From positions 1 through 64,000 of the forward strand of contig NZ_JAQBIE010000014.1 in assembly GCF_028294535.1 (NCBI RefSeq): a DNA stretch of 64,000 bases. Reading direction: 5' to 3'. The notes under the pieces were generated by a model. It was not told the DNA's origin and ran no database searches. It saw only the letters and a program-made list of their open reading frames with translations. The translations under genes and the position numbers were made by a program. Below, piece by piece: positions 36,204 through 43,979 of this stretch (positions are counted from its first letter, which is position 1; every line of letters starts with the position of its first letter). Origin of the DNA: Paracoccus onchidii. Lineage in GTDB: Bacteria > Pseudomonadota > Alphaproteobacteria > Rhodobacterales > Rhodobacteraceae.

Positions 36204-37781
36204 ATGGCGAATGTCGAAGGTATCCCGATCTATCGAGAGATCGGGTCGGTTCCGGCTGCCGGAATGTCACGGGACAAGGCGCGGGTGACCGTGGTCGGGG
36301 CGGGGCCGGTGGGCCTTGCCATGGCACTGGATCTGGGGCGGCGCGGTCATCCGGTGACGGTGCTGACGCGGCTGGACTTCATCGCGCATTGTTCCAAGGC
36401 GATCTGCTTTTCCAAACGTTCGCTGGATATTCTGGATCGGCTTGGCGTGGGCGACCGCGCAATTGCCAAGGGCGTGACTTGGAACCTGGGCAAGGTGTTC
36501 TGGGGGGCGGGCGATCAGCCGGTCTATCAGTTCGACATGCTGCCGGTGAAGGATCAGAAGCGCCCCGGCTTCGTGAATGTCCAGCAATACTATATCGAGG
36601 AATATCTGCTGGATGCGCTGCTGGATCTGCCCAATGTCCAGATCCGCTGGGGTCATCAGGTCACTGCGGTCACGCCGCAAGACGGCGGCGTCGAGTTGCG
36701 GGTCAGCGCCGCCGATGGCGATTACAGCCTGACGACCGAATGGGTGGTGGCCTGCGACGGGGCGCGTTCCACCGTGCGCGACTGCATGGGGCTGGATTTC
36801 GAAGGCCGGGTGTTCGAGGATAATTTCCTGATCGCCGATATCCGCATGACCGGGCATGACATGCCGCCCGAACGCTGGTTCTGGTTCGATCCGCCCTTCA
36901 ATCCGGGCAAATCGGCCCTGATGCATCGCCAGCCCGATGATGTCTGGCGGCTGGATTTCCAGCTGGGCTGGGATATCGACCGAGACGCCGCGACCCGGCC
37001 CGAGAATGTCGAACCCTTTGTCCGGGCCATGCTGGGCGAGGGCGTCGAATTTCAGCGCGAATGGTATTCGGTCTATACGTTCCAATGTCGTCGCATGGCG
37101 CGTTTCGTGCATGGCCGGGTGATCTTTGCCGGCGACAGCGCGCATCTGGTATCGCCCTTCGGGGCGCGGGGCTGCAATGGCGGGTTCGCTGATATCGACA
37201 ATCTGGGTTGGAAGCTGGATCTGGTGCTGACGGGCCGTGCCGACGCGCGGTTGATCGACAGCTATGACCACGAGGCGATCGTGATGGCGGATGAGAATAT
37301 CCTGAACTCGTCCCGTTCGACCGATTTCCTGACGCCGAAATCGACGGCCAGTCAGGCGCTGCGGGATGCGGTTCTGCAACTGGCGCAGGATCACGCCTTT
37401 GCGCGGCCCTTCGTGAATTCGGGCCGATTGTCGACGCCGGTTAGCTATCCTGCCAGCCCGCTCTCGACGTCCGACAGCGATGATTGGGACGGCGGTGTCG
37501 CGCCGGGTGCACCCGTGCTGGACGCCCCGCATGACGGTGGCTGGCTGCTGGACGCGCTGGGGCAGGGGTTCGTGCTGCTGACCTGCGAGTGGTCGGGCGC
37601 GGTGCCGGACGGGGTGCAGGTGATCGCGGTCAGCGGGCTTGCGGCCACGCGGCTGGGTCTGTCACCCGGCAACGCCGCGCTGATCCGTCCCGATCATTAT
37701 GTCGCGGCGCGGTGGCGGAGGCCCGACCGTGACGCGATCCAATCCGCATTGCTGCGCGCGCAAGGGGGGCTTCATGGCTAG
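36204..37781 (+). CDS. mhaA: FAD-dependent aromatic hydroxylase, probably MhaA-like
   Basis: A 525-residue class A flavoprotein monooxygenase. The dinucleotide fold VVGAGPVGLAMALDLGRRGH, the DG motif VACDGARSTVRDCMG and the GD motif FAGDSAHLVSPFGARG are all present. The C-terminal thioredoxin-like tail is typical of the phenol-hydroxylase/MhpA group. Its partner is a 66-residue DUF2783 protein, overlapping by eight bases. In Pseudomonas putida U the 3-hydroxyphenylacetate 6-hydroxylase is a large flavoprotein plus a small coupling protein (MhaAB) that forms homogentisate. With hmgA, fahA and maiA nearby the same role is likely here. Confidence 0.75.
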   Translation: MANVEGIPIYREIGSVPAAGMSRDKARVTVVGAGPVGLAMALDLGRRGHPVTVLTRLDFIAHCSKAICFSKRSLDILDRLGVGDRAIAKGVTWNLGKVFWGAGDQPVYQFDMLPVKDQKRPGFVNVQQYYIEEYLLDALLDLPNVQIRWGHQVTAVTPQDGGVELRVSAADGDYSLTTEWVVACDGARSTVRDCMGLDFEGRVFEDNFLIADIRMTGHDMPPERWFWFDPPFNPGKSALMHRQPDDVWRLDFQLGWDIDRDAATRPENVEPFVRAMLGEGVEFQREWYSVYTFQCRRMARFVHGRVIFAGDSAHLVSPFGARGCNGGFADIDNLGWKLDLVLTGRADARLIDSYDHEAIVMADENILNSSRSTDFLTPKSTASQALRDAVLQLAQDHAFARPFVNSGRLSTPVSYPASPLSTSDSDDWDGGVAPGAPVLDAPHDGGWLLDALGQGFVLLTCEWSGAVPDGVQVIAVSGLAATRLGLSPGNAALIRPDHYVAARWRRPDRDAIQSALLRAQGGLHG

Positions 37782-37974
37782 TCTGAACACCGCACCGAAC
37801 CTGTCGGGTCACGACGATATCTATGAACGCCTGATCGCCCTGCATGATGGGCTGAGCGAGGGCGAAAGTCTTCAGGCCTGGTCGCGTCTGGTTCTGCTGC
37901 TGATCAACCATATCGGCGACCGCGAGGTGATCGACTGCGCGATTGATTTGGCCAGCGCGGCGGGAAATCAGTGA
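37774..37974 (+). CDS. mhaB: DUF2783 small protein, probable hydroxylase coupling subunit (MhaB-like)
   Basis: A 66-residue protein reading MASLNTAPNLSGHDDIYERL, then LHDGLSEGES, LVLLLINHIGDREVIDCAI. This is the DUF2783 pattern, found next to flavoprotein hydroxylases. The size equals that reported for the small coupling protein of 3-hydroxyphenylacetate 6-hydroxylase. The start overlaps the hydroxylase stop, indicating translational coupling and probably equimolar amounts. No cofactor-binding residues are obvious. Confidence 0.75.
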   Translation: MASLNTAPNLSGHDDIYERLIALHDGLSEGESLQAWSRLVLLLINHIGDREVIDCAIDLASAAGNQ

Positions 37975-38120
37975 CCTTTGCAGGTGCCTGAACGGATCGG
38001 GCAGCGCCTTGATCGGCCCCGCCATTGGCCGCGACAGCCTGCGGCGATGGATCGCGCATCGCAGAACAGCGGCAACCTAGACTCATCTTTCTATTCGGTG
38101 AAGCCATCATTATCGGATTT

Positions 38121-38990
38121 ATGGGCCCACTGCTTGGCGTTTCGATCCTGGTCTTCGGTGGCTATCTGGCCTTTGCCTATCAACCTGAAATCGCGCCTGT
38201 CTCTGCGGACGACCTGCCCGAATACGATCGCGAACCGGTCGAAAAAGGGCGGATTCTGGCGGCGGCGGGTTACCGCGCATCTTGCCACACGGCTGCCGAT
38301 GGCGCGCCCTGTGCGGGCATTTATGCGATGGAAATCGGATTCGGCAGGTTCTATTCGAAGAACATTACCCCGGATCCGGATCTTGGTATCGGGGCATGGT
38401 CAGAGCAGGCATTCCGCCGTGCCATGCATGAGGGCGTCAATCGCGAGGGGCAGCATCTCTTTCCCGGCTTTCCTTTCGATCACTTTGGCAAGATGAGCGA
38501 CGAGGATATTCGCACGATTATGCCTATCTGATGACCGATGTTGCACCGGTCAAGGCCGTGCAAGAGGCGAATGGCATCCCTTTTCCGCTTGGGTCGCGGA
38601 TATGGCAGGCGGGGTGGAAGCTGCTGTTCGTAGATTTCGGCCGCTATCAGGCTGATCCTGCACAATCCGACACGTGGAATCGGGGTGCATATCTGGTTCA
38701 GGGCATCGCGCATTGCGGGGCATGTCACACCCCGTGCAATGTTCTGGGTGCGGAAAGGACAGATCATGCAGGTGCCGCGATTGAAAGATGGATCGCCCCG
38801 GCCCTGACTGAACACAATGAATCCGCCATTCCCTGGACTGCGGATGATTTTGCCAGCTATCTGGACACGGGTGCCACCAGTCATCAGGGGGTGGCGGCTG
38901 GGCCGATGTTGCCTGTTGTCCATGCGGGGCTTCGCCAGCTGTCCGACACCGATTTTAGGCCATTGGCATCTATCTGGAAGATCTTGGCTC
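38121..38990 (+). pseudogene. Multiheme cytochrome c (alcohol/aldehyde dehydrogenase type), decayed
   Basis: The frame starts MGPLLGVSILVFGGYLAFAY, a membrane anchor. The first heme site reads GYRASCHT, so the first Cys of CxxCH is Arg. The following SKNITPDPDLGIGAWSEQAF and FPGFPFDHFGKMSDEDI are typical. At about 38520 a missing base shifts the frame (TIMPI stop); the other frame continues YLMTDVAPVKAV with an intact heme site HCGACHT. The third heme domain is lost at about 38990, where an IS110 remnant begins. Three independent lesions show that this is a pseudogene. Confidence 0.85.
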
Positions 38991-39496
38991 AGGCGCGGCG
39001 AACCAGCGGTTCGTGCTGCCGCCCTTGCGGATCACTTGGCGGATCATGTGCATGGCGCCGACGATCCGCAGGCGGATGTCGATCTGGCCCATCTTGCTGA
39101 TCGAACCGAGCGTGGTCTTGCCGCCGGTCGACCTCTGCCGGGGTGCCGGGCCAAGCCATGCGGCGAAGCTGCGTCCACTGTCGAATATATCGAGATCCGG
39201 TGTGAACGCCGCGACTGCGCCAGCCGGACGGGACCGATGCCCGGGATAGTGCAGAGCCGAGGCGGTCGCACATCTGTCTTCGAATGGCACCAGACGCACC
39301 TCATGGCCATGGGACTGCGCAATCCCACCCCAGTGATGCGATGTGGCACAGGCCCCATCGCCACAATGCAGGACGGCTGCTCGACCAAAGGCGTCGCCCG
39401 CCGCACTCGTGGCAGCGGGCGATTTCATGCAACCGTCCCATCCGCCGCGACCGCGCAGACCTGAAAGCGTCCCTTCGCAAGGTCGATCGCCAACAT
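38990..39496 (-). pseudogene. IS110-family (IS1111 group) transposase remnant
   Basis: On the minus strand, from 39496: MLAIDLAKGRFQVCAVAADG (DEDD first Asp region), then in another frame ATSHHWGGIAQSHGHEVRLV, and further FAAWLGPAPRQRSTGGKTTL with SKMGQIDIRLRI. These are the RuvC-like N-domain and the C-terminal serine-domain blocks of IS110/IS1111 transposases. The central half is deleted and frames are shifted. It truncates the cytochrome c gene. Confidence 0.75.
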
Positions 39497-39776
39497 GCTG
39501 ATCTTTGGTGTCGAAACTGCAACCTCCAATTGGTTGCCGTGCAACCATCATGGCATAAGAGATGACGGCGGGTGGGGCATCCATCGCATCAGTTCAATAC
39601 GCCTTATGGCAAGCTTTCCGACGGGTTGGACCAGGCCTCCGATCGGAATTGGTTGCTGGTCGATATGGCGCGCGATTGCGGAACGGTCTGGACAGGCGGG
39701 AAGTAACGCACCTCGTGCGTTTCGACGGATGAGGCTGGCGCAACCATCTTTTTGTCGGGGTCGCGCCGCACCCGCG
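39497..39776. other. Gap without a supported gene
   Basis: About 280 bases between the IS110 remnant and the end of the SnoaL-like gene. A plus-strand frame with GKLSDGLDQASDRNWLLVDM ends without a start and could be debris from an eroded gene. I see no repeat, RNA gene or promoter. Confidence 0.4.
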
Positions 39777-40220
39777 TTAGACAAAGGCCGAGGAATGGTG
39801 CCCGGTGATCAGCCACTGGCCATCCAGCTCTTCGAAGGTGAACAGATAGCGTGCGGGAACCGTCTGCTGTTCGCCACCTTTCAGGAATGTGAATGTATAG
39901 TGACCGCCGATCACGACGGTGCCCAGCTTGTGGCTGATCCGCTTGCGCATGTTGTCGATCCTGCAGGACAGGTCTGGATTGGCCAGAAAGCTTTCGAAAT
40001 AGTCACGACGCTCGACATCATGACCGCGAATTTCGTCCTGCATGGTGGGCACCAGAATGGCGTCGTCGGCATATAGAGCCAGCAATTGATCGATATCACT
40101 CGCCGAAACGGCCTTGGCCCAATTGATCAATGCCGCGCGTGCCGCAGCCAGGTGCGGGCTTGCCTGCGCTTCGAATTCCGGATCCATCTGAACGCGCATG
40201 GTCGTGATGTCTTCGTGCAT
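39777..40220 (-). CDS. SnoaL-like/SgcJ family NTF2-fold protein
   Basis: A 147-residue protein with the NTF2-like pattern INWAKAVSASDIDQLLALYA, DDAILVPTMQDEIRG and C-terminal ELDGQWLITGHHSSA, typical of SgcJ/EcaC and YybH-type proteins with unknown small-molecule roles. There is no signal peptide from ATG 40220 (behind AGGAAG). The upstream gap carries a perfect palindrome at 40318-40332. The substrate is unknown. Confidence 0.75.
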   Translation of the reverse strand: MHEDITTMRVQMDPEFEAQASPHLAAARAALINWAKAVSASDIDQLLALYADDAILVPTMQDEIRGHDVERRDYFESFLANPDLSCRIDNMRKRISHKLGTVVIGGHYTFTFLKGGEQQTVPARYLFTFEELDGQWLITGHHSSAFV

Positions 40221-40317
40221 GGGTCTTCCTGAACAGAGTGTCGATATTTGGCGACCTGACGTTGCGGCGACCTGTTCGCGGTACGGCCAGTCAAGTACAG
40301 GGCATCGTGCAATAATT

Positions 40318-40332
40318 TGTAATACTATTACA
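40318..40332. promoter_or_regulatory. Perfect palindrome TGTAATA-C-TATTACA
   Basis: A 15-bp perfect inverted repeat with a single central base, embedded in AT-rich sequence about 100 bases before the SnoaL-like gene and 220 before the XRE gene. It is probably an operator; the protein that binds it is unknown. Confidence 0.5.
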
Positions 40333-40551
40333 TTTAATTTCAATGGAATAATCCGCGTTGGATAACCGGGACAATATCCCAATCCCTCGACTGGTGTTGG
40401 GTCAGCAGATCAAAGTTGTCGGACATTTCGGTTCATGCACGGGTTGCGGGACTTGCGATCCACCCGGTCGTGCAGCTATTGCGAAACACGGCGCGCAGAA
40501 ATGCGTCGCGTGGCCCGTTCCGGCGGATGGATTTTGGACAAGGATACACCG

Positions 40552-40821
40552 ATGATTGCAATAGAACCCGGACGCATCACCGAGATCCGCAAGGCGCGCG
40601 GGATCGGGCGTCCCAAACTGGCAAAGATGGCAAGCCTGACCGAGCGGCAGATTTCCCGTCTGGAAGGTGCCTTGCCGATGAAAGGTGAGTTCACGCAGGA
40701 TATGCTGCTGCGCCTGGCGGCGGCGCTGCATGTGCGGCCCGAGGTTCTGACCGACACCGGTCCGCTGACGGATGCCGATTTTGATGCAGTGCCACAAGGG
40801 AAATCCTGCGGTTGCTGCTAG
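40552..40821 (+). CDS. XRE-family helix-turn-helix regulator with C-terminal Cys cluster
   Basis: An 89-residue protein with an XRE/Cro-type fold: RITEIRKARGIGRPKLAKMA, SLTERQISRLEGAL, MLLRLAAALHVRPEVL. It ends GKSCGCC. The chosen ATG follows AAGGA. The frame is open back to ATG 40435, which would add 39 residues containing CSYC (Cys-x-x-Cys); if used, the protein would have Cys pairs at both ends and might sense metal or redox state. It lies next to the metal-uptake cluster. Confidence 0.7.
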   Translation: MIAIEPGRITEIRKARGIGRPKLAKMASLTERQISRLEGALPMKGEFTQDMLLRLAAALHVRPEVLTDTGPLTDADFDAVPQGKSCGCC

Positions 40822-40835
40822 ACTTCAAAGTCTGA

Positions 40836-41117
40836 TCATGCGGCAGGTTTGGGCGTCGTAACCTCGGTTTGAACGCTTAGCCAGACAGTATTCTGATCCG
40901 GGGCGATGCGCATGTCCTCGATCCGTCCGGCGCGGCGGATCGTGGTGTCATGTTGCCACAGGCAGCATTGGCGGCGGGACCAGTAATCCAGATCAGTCAG
41001 ACCTCTTGCGTGGGCAAGTGCCGGTCGTTCGATGACGCCGATCATCAGAACGCGTCCGTCGCGGGCGTCTGTCGTCACCACCGGGATCAGGCGGCGCTGT
41101 TCAGCGATGCGCGTCAG
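40836..41117 (-). CDS. HisI-like protein, degenerate phosphoribosyl-AMP cyclohydrolase paralogue
   Basis: About 93 residues. RLIPVVTTDARDGRVLMIGV, then LDYWSRRQCCLWQHD and TIRRAGRIEDMRI follow the HisI pattern (FWSRSRxxLWxKGxxSG). The Mg/Zn-binding DxDxD and the later Cys ligands of HisI are absent (APDQN instead, and the chain ends soon after). The start is unclear: CTG 41117 behind GGAAGGA is the best candidate. HisI paralogues belong to zinc-starvation regulons in several bacteria. Its place behind a NicO/DUF1007/znuA set fits that, though the missing ligands question catalysis. Confidence 0.6.
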   Translation of the reverse strand: MTRIAEQRRLIPVVTTDARDGRVLMIGVIERPALAHARGLTDLDYWSRRQCCLWQHDTTIRRAGRIEDMRIAPDQNTVWLSVQTEVTTPKPAA

Positions 41118-41170
41118 ATCGTTTCCTTCCCTTGCTGGCCGTTTCGGGGCCCGCCCATACGGATGCGGTT

Positions 41171-42073
41171 TCAGGCAAAACGAAGCAGCATCGTAGCCGA
41201 TGCGACGGCAATAAGCAGCCCGGCGAAAAGTTGTGTCATGGGCGAAATCAGACCCGAAACACGTCCCGTGCTGAAACGCGAGACGGCCAGATTCAGCCAC
41301 AGCCCCGAACAGGCCATGATAATATTGAAGCTTGCCGTTCCAAGGCCCATGCTGAATGTCGCGATTATACCGGCTGGCAGGATTTGCAGACGCCAGGCAA
41401 TCACCAGCAGAAACAGTGCCCCAGTGCATGGCCGCAACGCGATGCTGAGAACCAGCGCCAGCATTTCGCGCGGGCTCATGATGTCACCTATTTCAGCCAG
41501 TGTCGGAGCATGCCGATGCCCGCAGCCGCAATGTTCATCGCCCGGTCCATTGCAGGATTGCGCGTTGGCGGGGGCCAGAATGCGCCACATGGCCCTGCCG
41601 CCACGCAGGGCAAGCCATAGCCCGATCAACGCCACCGCCGCATAGCTGAGCGGTGCCAGCGCCTGCTCGGTGAAATCAATCAGTTGACGACTGCTCAGGG
41701 CGATCAGCCCCGATCCGGTCAGAACCAGAATGACCGCTGTCAGGGATTGGCCGATACTTGCCGCAAGGGTCAGAAAGGCAAGGCGCAACAACCGTGCGCG
41801 CCCCGCAAAGGCTGCACCACCGATCAGGACCTTGCCGTGACCCGGACCGATGGCATGGGCGAACCCATATGCAAAGGTCAGGCCGCATAATCCAAGCAAT
41901 GCGGCCGGATCACCGGCTTGAATGGAGCGCAATGCCCCCGCCATGGCATTCTGGATTTCGCGCTGTCGTTCCGCGGCCCACCAGAAAAAGCCCGTCAGGC
42001 TGATCTGATAGGCGAAAATTGCGACCAGAAGGGCGGTCGCCAGCAGCAGCAACAGGAAACGGGTCAGGCGCAT
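41171..42073 (-). CDS. NicO/RcnA-type metal permease
   Basis: A 300-residue membrane protein. The family signature is FAHAIGPGHGKVLIGG in the second span, with about seven spans overall and the His/Cys loop CNGPGDEHCGCGHRHAP before the fourth span, a likely metal-binding loop. Members move nickel or cobalt; some, paired with DUF1007 proteins and zinc-regulated genes, are thought to move zinc. It overlaps the DUF1007 gene by ten bases. Confidence 0.85.
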   Translation of the reverse strand: MRLTRFLLLLLATALLVAIFAYQISLTGFFWWAAERQREIQNAMAGALRSIQAGDPAALLGLCGLTFAYGFAHAIGPGHGKVLIGGAAFAGRARLLRLAFLTLAASIGQSLTAVILVLTGSGLIALSSRQLIDFTEQALAPLSYAAVALIGLWLALRGGRAMWRILAPANAQSCNGPGDEHCGCGHRHAPTLAEIGDIMSPREMLALVLSIALRPCTGALFLLVIAWRLQILPAGIIATFSMGLGTASFNIIMACSGLWLNLAVSRFSTGRVSGLISPMTQLFAGLLIAVASATMLLRFA

Positions 42074-42705
42074 GTCAGGTAAATATTCTCTGCGAACAAC
42101 GCGCCGATCTCGGTGTCTTCGGGGATTTCCTCGCGCGACAGGGCGGCAAGTTCGGCCTGAATTGCCGAAGTTTCGCCGTCTGGTTCGAAGGGCGCAATGC
42201 GCAGGTCACAGTCCGGGTTACTCTCTTCCAGACCGCTGTCTTCGGTCACGCTGTAGGCATAATAATAGATCGGATCGTAGATTTTCAGGTTGGCTGTTTG
42301 CCCCACCAGGTCGACAGGCGTTTCAAGCTCCAGCGTGAAGCCTACCCCGATGCGATCTCCCAGGCTTTCCGCCTTGGCGTCGCGCGGACGCGAGAGTGCG
42401 GTTTTTTGGCCGTCGATGAACAGATAGGTGTCACCTTCGTAATCCTGGGGCCAGTCGGTTTCACCACGCTCGATCTTGCGCAGATCATCGGCGTCAAGCT
42501 GTCCGTCGCCGTCATCATCGAGCTGGAGCGTGTCATAGAGCACCAAAGATGTGAATGCGTCATATGTCCAGTGGATGCGCAGCGCGGTCAACCGCTGCTG
42601 TTCGTCCAGCAGAAAGCTGCCACGCACATCCACAAATACATGCGGATGTGCCATCGCTGTTGTGGCGGTGAGCATCAAGGTCAGAACCGCAGCGGGAAGA
42701 TGCAT
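42064..42705 (-). CDS. DUF1007 periplasmic protein
   Basis: A 213-residue protein with a signal peptide ending MAHPHVF; the mature N-terminus starts with the conserved HPHVFVD, a probable metal site. A calcium-hand-like loop DDDGDGQLDADDLRKIE is visible. DUF1007 proteins accompany NicO permeases and probably pass metal to them. ATG 42705 follows GAGG. Confidence 0.85.
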   Translation of the reverse strand: MHLPAAVLTLMLTATTAMAHPHVFVDVRGSFLLDEQQRLTALRIHWTYDAFTSLVLYDTLQLDDDGDGQLDADDLRKIERGETDWPQDYEGDTYLFIDGQKTALSRPRDAKAESLGDRIGVGFTLELETPVDLVGQTANLKIYDPIYYYAYSVTEDSGLEESNPDCDLRIAPFEPDGETSAIQAELAALSREEIPEDTEIGALFAENIYLTCA

Positions 42706-42749
42706 CGCGTGTCCTCGGGTGGGGCGCGGGGTTGCGCGCCCCGATCCGG

Positions 42750-43757
42750 TTAAGTCAGGCAATCGGCCAGATTGCTTCCCAGATTACGCAGGACTTGTGG
42801 GTAAAGTTCCGCACCCGGTTCAAGATCCGAGCCAAGCGGATCAATCAAGCCAATTTTCGTGTCGCTGTCGCGAAAGACTGTTTCGATAAGATCCAGCTTG
42901 AATTGTGGTTCGGCGAACACGCAGGTGATGTCAAGTTCATCCACTTTGTTTTGAATTTCCTTGATCCGTGCCGGGCTTGGCGTCGAGGCGTCGCCTATGC
43001 TGATCGAACCACTGGCGGCAATATCGAAACGGTTCTCGAAATATTGATAAGCGTCGTGAAAGACGATGAAGTTCTTGCCGCGCACAGGATCAAGTTCCGC
43101 GTTGATTTCACTTGTGATTTCGGCAAGCATGGCTTTGCCCGAATTGGCATTGGCGCGGTAGGTCTCGGCATTGCGGGGATCCAGCGCCGCAAGTTCATTT
43201 GCAATCACGTCCAGCCAGACCGAGGCGTTTTCGGGGTCCAGCCACATATGTGGATCATGACCATGATGATCGTGGACGTGGTGATCGTCATCGTGATCAT
43301 CATGCTCATGCTCATGCTCATGCTCATGCTCATGCTCATGCTCATCGTGCGCCTCGTCATGATGGTGTTCGTCGTGATCATCATGGTTGTGTTGTTCGAA
43401 TGTGGCCCCTTGACGATATTCCAGCTCGGTTGTGCCTTTGACCTCCGTCAATTCCACGGTCCGGGCATCCGCCGCCAACGCCTCCAGCGATGCCGGCAGC
43501 CATGGCTCCAAACCTTCGCCGATCCAGAACACGGCATCGGCCCGATCCAGAGCTTCGGCTTCTGATGGGCGCAGTGAATAGCCATGCGGTGAAGCGCCAG
43601 GACGAACCAGCAGGTCCGGTGTTCCGACGCCCTGCATGACCATGGCCACCAAGGAATGGACCGGCGGAATATCCGCAACGACCCAGGGTCCATCGGCCTG
43701 GGCAGCACCGGCAAGGGTCAGGGCGGACACGGTTCCGAGGATCAGATTTCTAGGCAT
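42750..43757 (-). CDS. znuA: Zinc ABC transporter periplasmic binding protein with His-rich loop
   Basis: A 335-residue ZnuA-type cluster A-I protein with signal peptide. Zinc ligands are seen as His in GASPHGYSL (residue 58), His in HDPHMWLDP (about 167-170), His in FHDAYQYF, and Asp in LIDPLG. Between residues 122 and 170 is a long His/Asp/Glu loop with a run of (EH) repeats, typical of ZnuA and thought to scavenge zinc. The ZnuB/ZnuC partners are not in the window. A Zur-like palindrome lies 45-67 bases upstream. Confidence 0.93.
   Translation of the reverse strand: MPRNLILGTVSALTLAGAAQADGPWVVADIPPVHSLVAMVMQGVGTPDLLVRPGASPHGYSLRPSEAEALDRADAVFWIGEGLEPWLPASLEALAADARTVELTEVKGTTELEYRQGATFEQHNHDDHDEHHHDEAHDEHEHEHEHEHEHEHDDHDDDHHVHDHHGHDPHMWLDPENASVWLDVIANELAALDPRNAETYRANANSGKAMLAEITSEINAELDPVRGKNFIVFHDAYQYFENRFDIAASGSISIGDASTPSPARIKEIQNKVDELDITCVFAEPQFKLDLIETVFRDSDTKIGLIDPLGSDLEPGAELYPQVLRNLGSNLADCLT
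43301..43342. repeat. Tandem hexanucleotide repeat in znuA (7 x CATGCT)
   Basis: Seven exact copies of CATGCT, encoding alternating Glu-His on the minus strand in the His-rich loop of ZnuA. Exact hexamer repeats keep the frame, so copy number can vary by slippage and alter loop length without inactivating the gene. Confidence 0.9.
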
Positions 43758-43801
43758 GTTCTTCTCTGCACGATGATGTCAATTGGTACATGCCCTTATA
43801 T

Positions 43802-43824
43802 GTAATGTTATGACATATCAACAT
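43802..43824. promoter_or_regulatory. Candidate Zur site before znuA
   Basis: GTAATGTTATGACATATC (43802-43819) is an imperfect palindrome of the ATGTTAT type known from alphaproteobacterial Zur boxes, followed by AACAT. It shares ATGTTAT with the site at 43946-43963 on the other arm of the same divergent region. Confidence 0.5.
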
Positions 43825-43945
43825 CTGGACGGCGGAATATCGCGGCTGGGGTATGCCCCTTTCGCGGAATACGCGCCGATTCTCGCGCACAAAAGTCATG
43901 CGTATTTTTCGGTTTCAGCTGGTGTCGCATCGGATTGACCGCCAT

Positions 43946-43963
43946 GATATGTTATACTATATC
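43946..43963. promoter_or_regulatory. Candidate Zur site before the Dpp-type metal importer
   Basis: GATATGTTATACTATATC, halves matching at 7 of 9 positions, lies 17 bases before the chosen start of the first ATPase gene. Its resemblance to the site before znuA suggests that one zinc-sensing repressor controls both divergent arms. Confidence 0.55.
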
Positions 43964-43979
43964 GCGCCTCCGTCCGATC

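Noticed and set aside
36267..37532. A 421-codon minus-strand frame antisense to the flavoprotein hydroxylase
   Set aside because: The plus-strand protein has all three flavoprotein motifs; this is a shadow frame.
40358..40555. A 65-codon frame with a Cys-rich stretch (SCTGCGTCDPPG)
   Set aside because: It starts with TTG, has no ribosome site and overlaps the upstream region of the XRE gene; the Cys pattern matches no metal-binding family I know.
43261..43400. Possible CRISPR-like or satellite array
   Set aside because: The repeats are hexamers inside the ZnuA coding frame, without spacers.
43935..43979. Upstream ATG for the first metal-importer ATPase (MTAMICYTIS...)
   Set aside because: These codons run through the Zur-like palindrome and are not ATPase-like; the ATG at 43980 is a better start.
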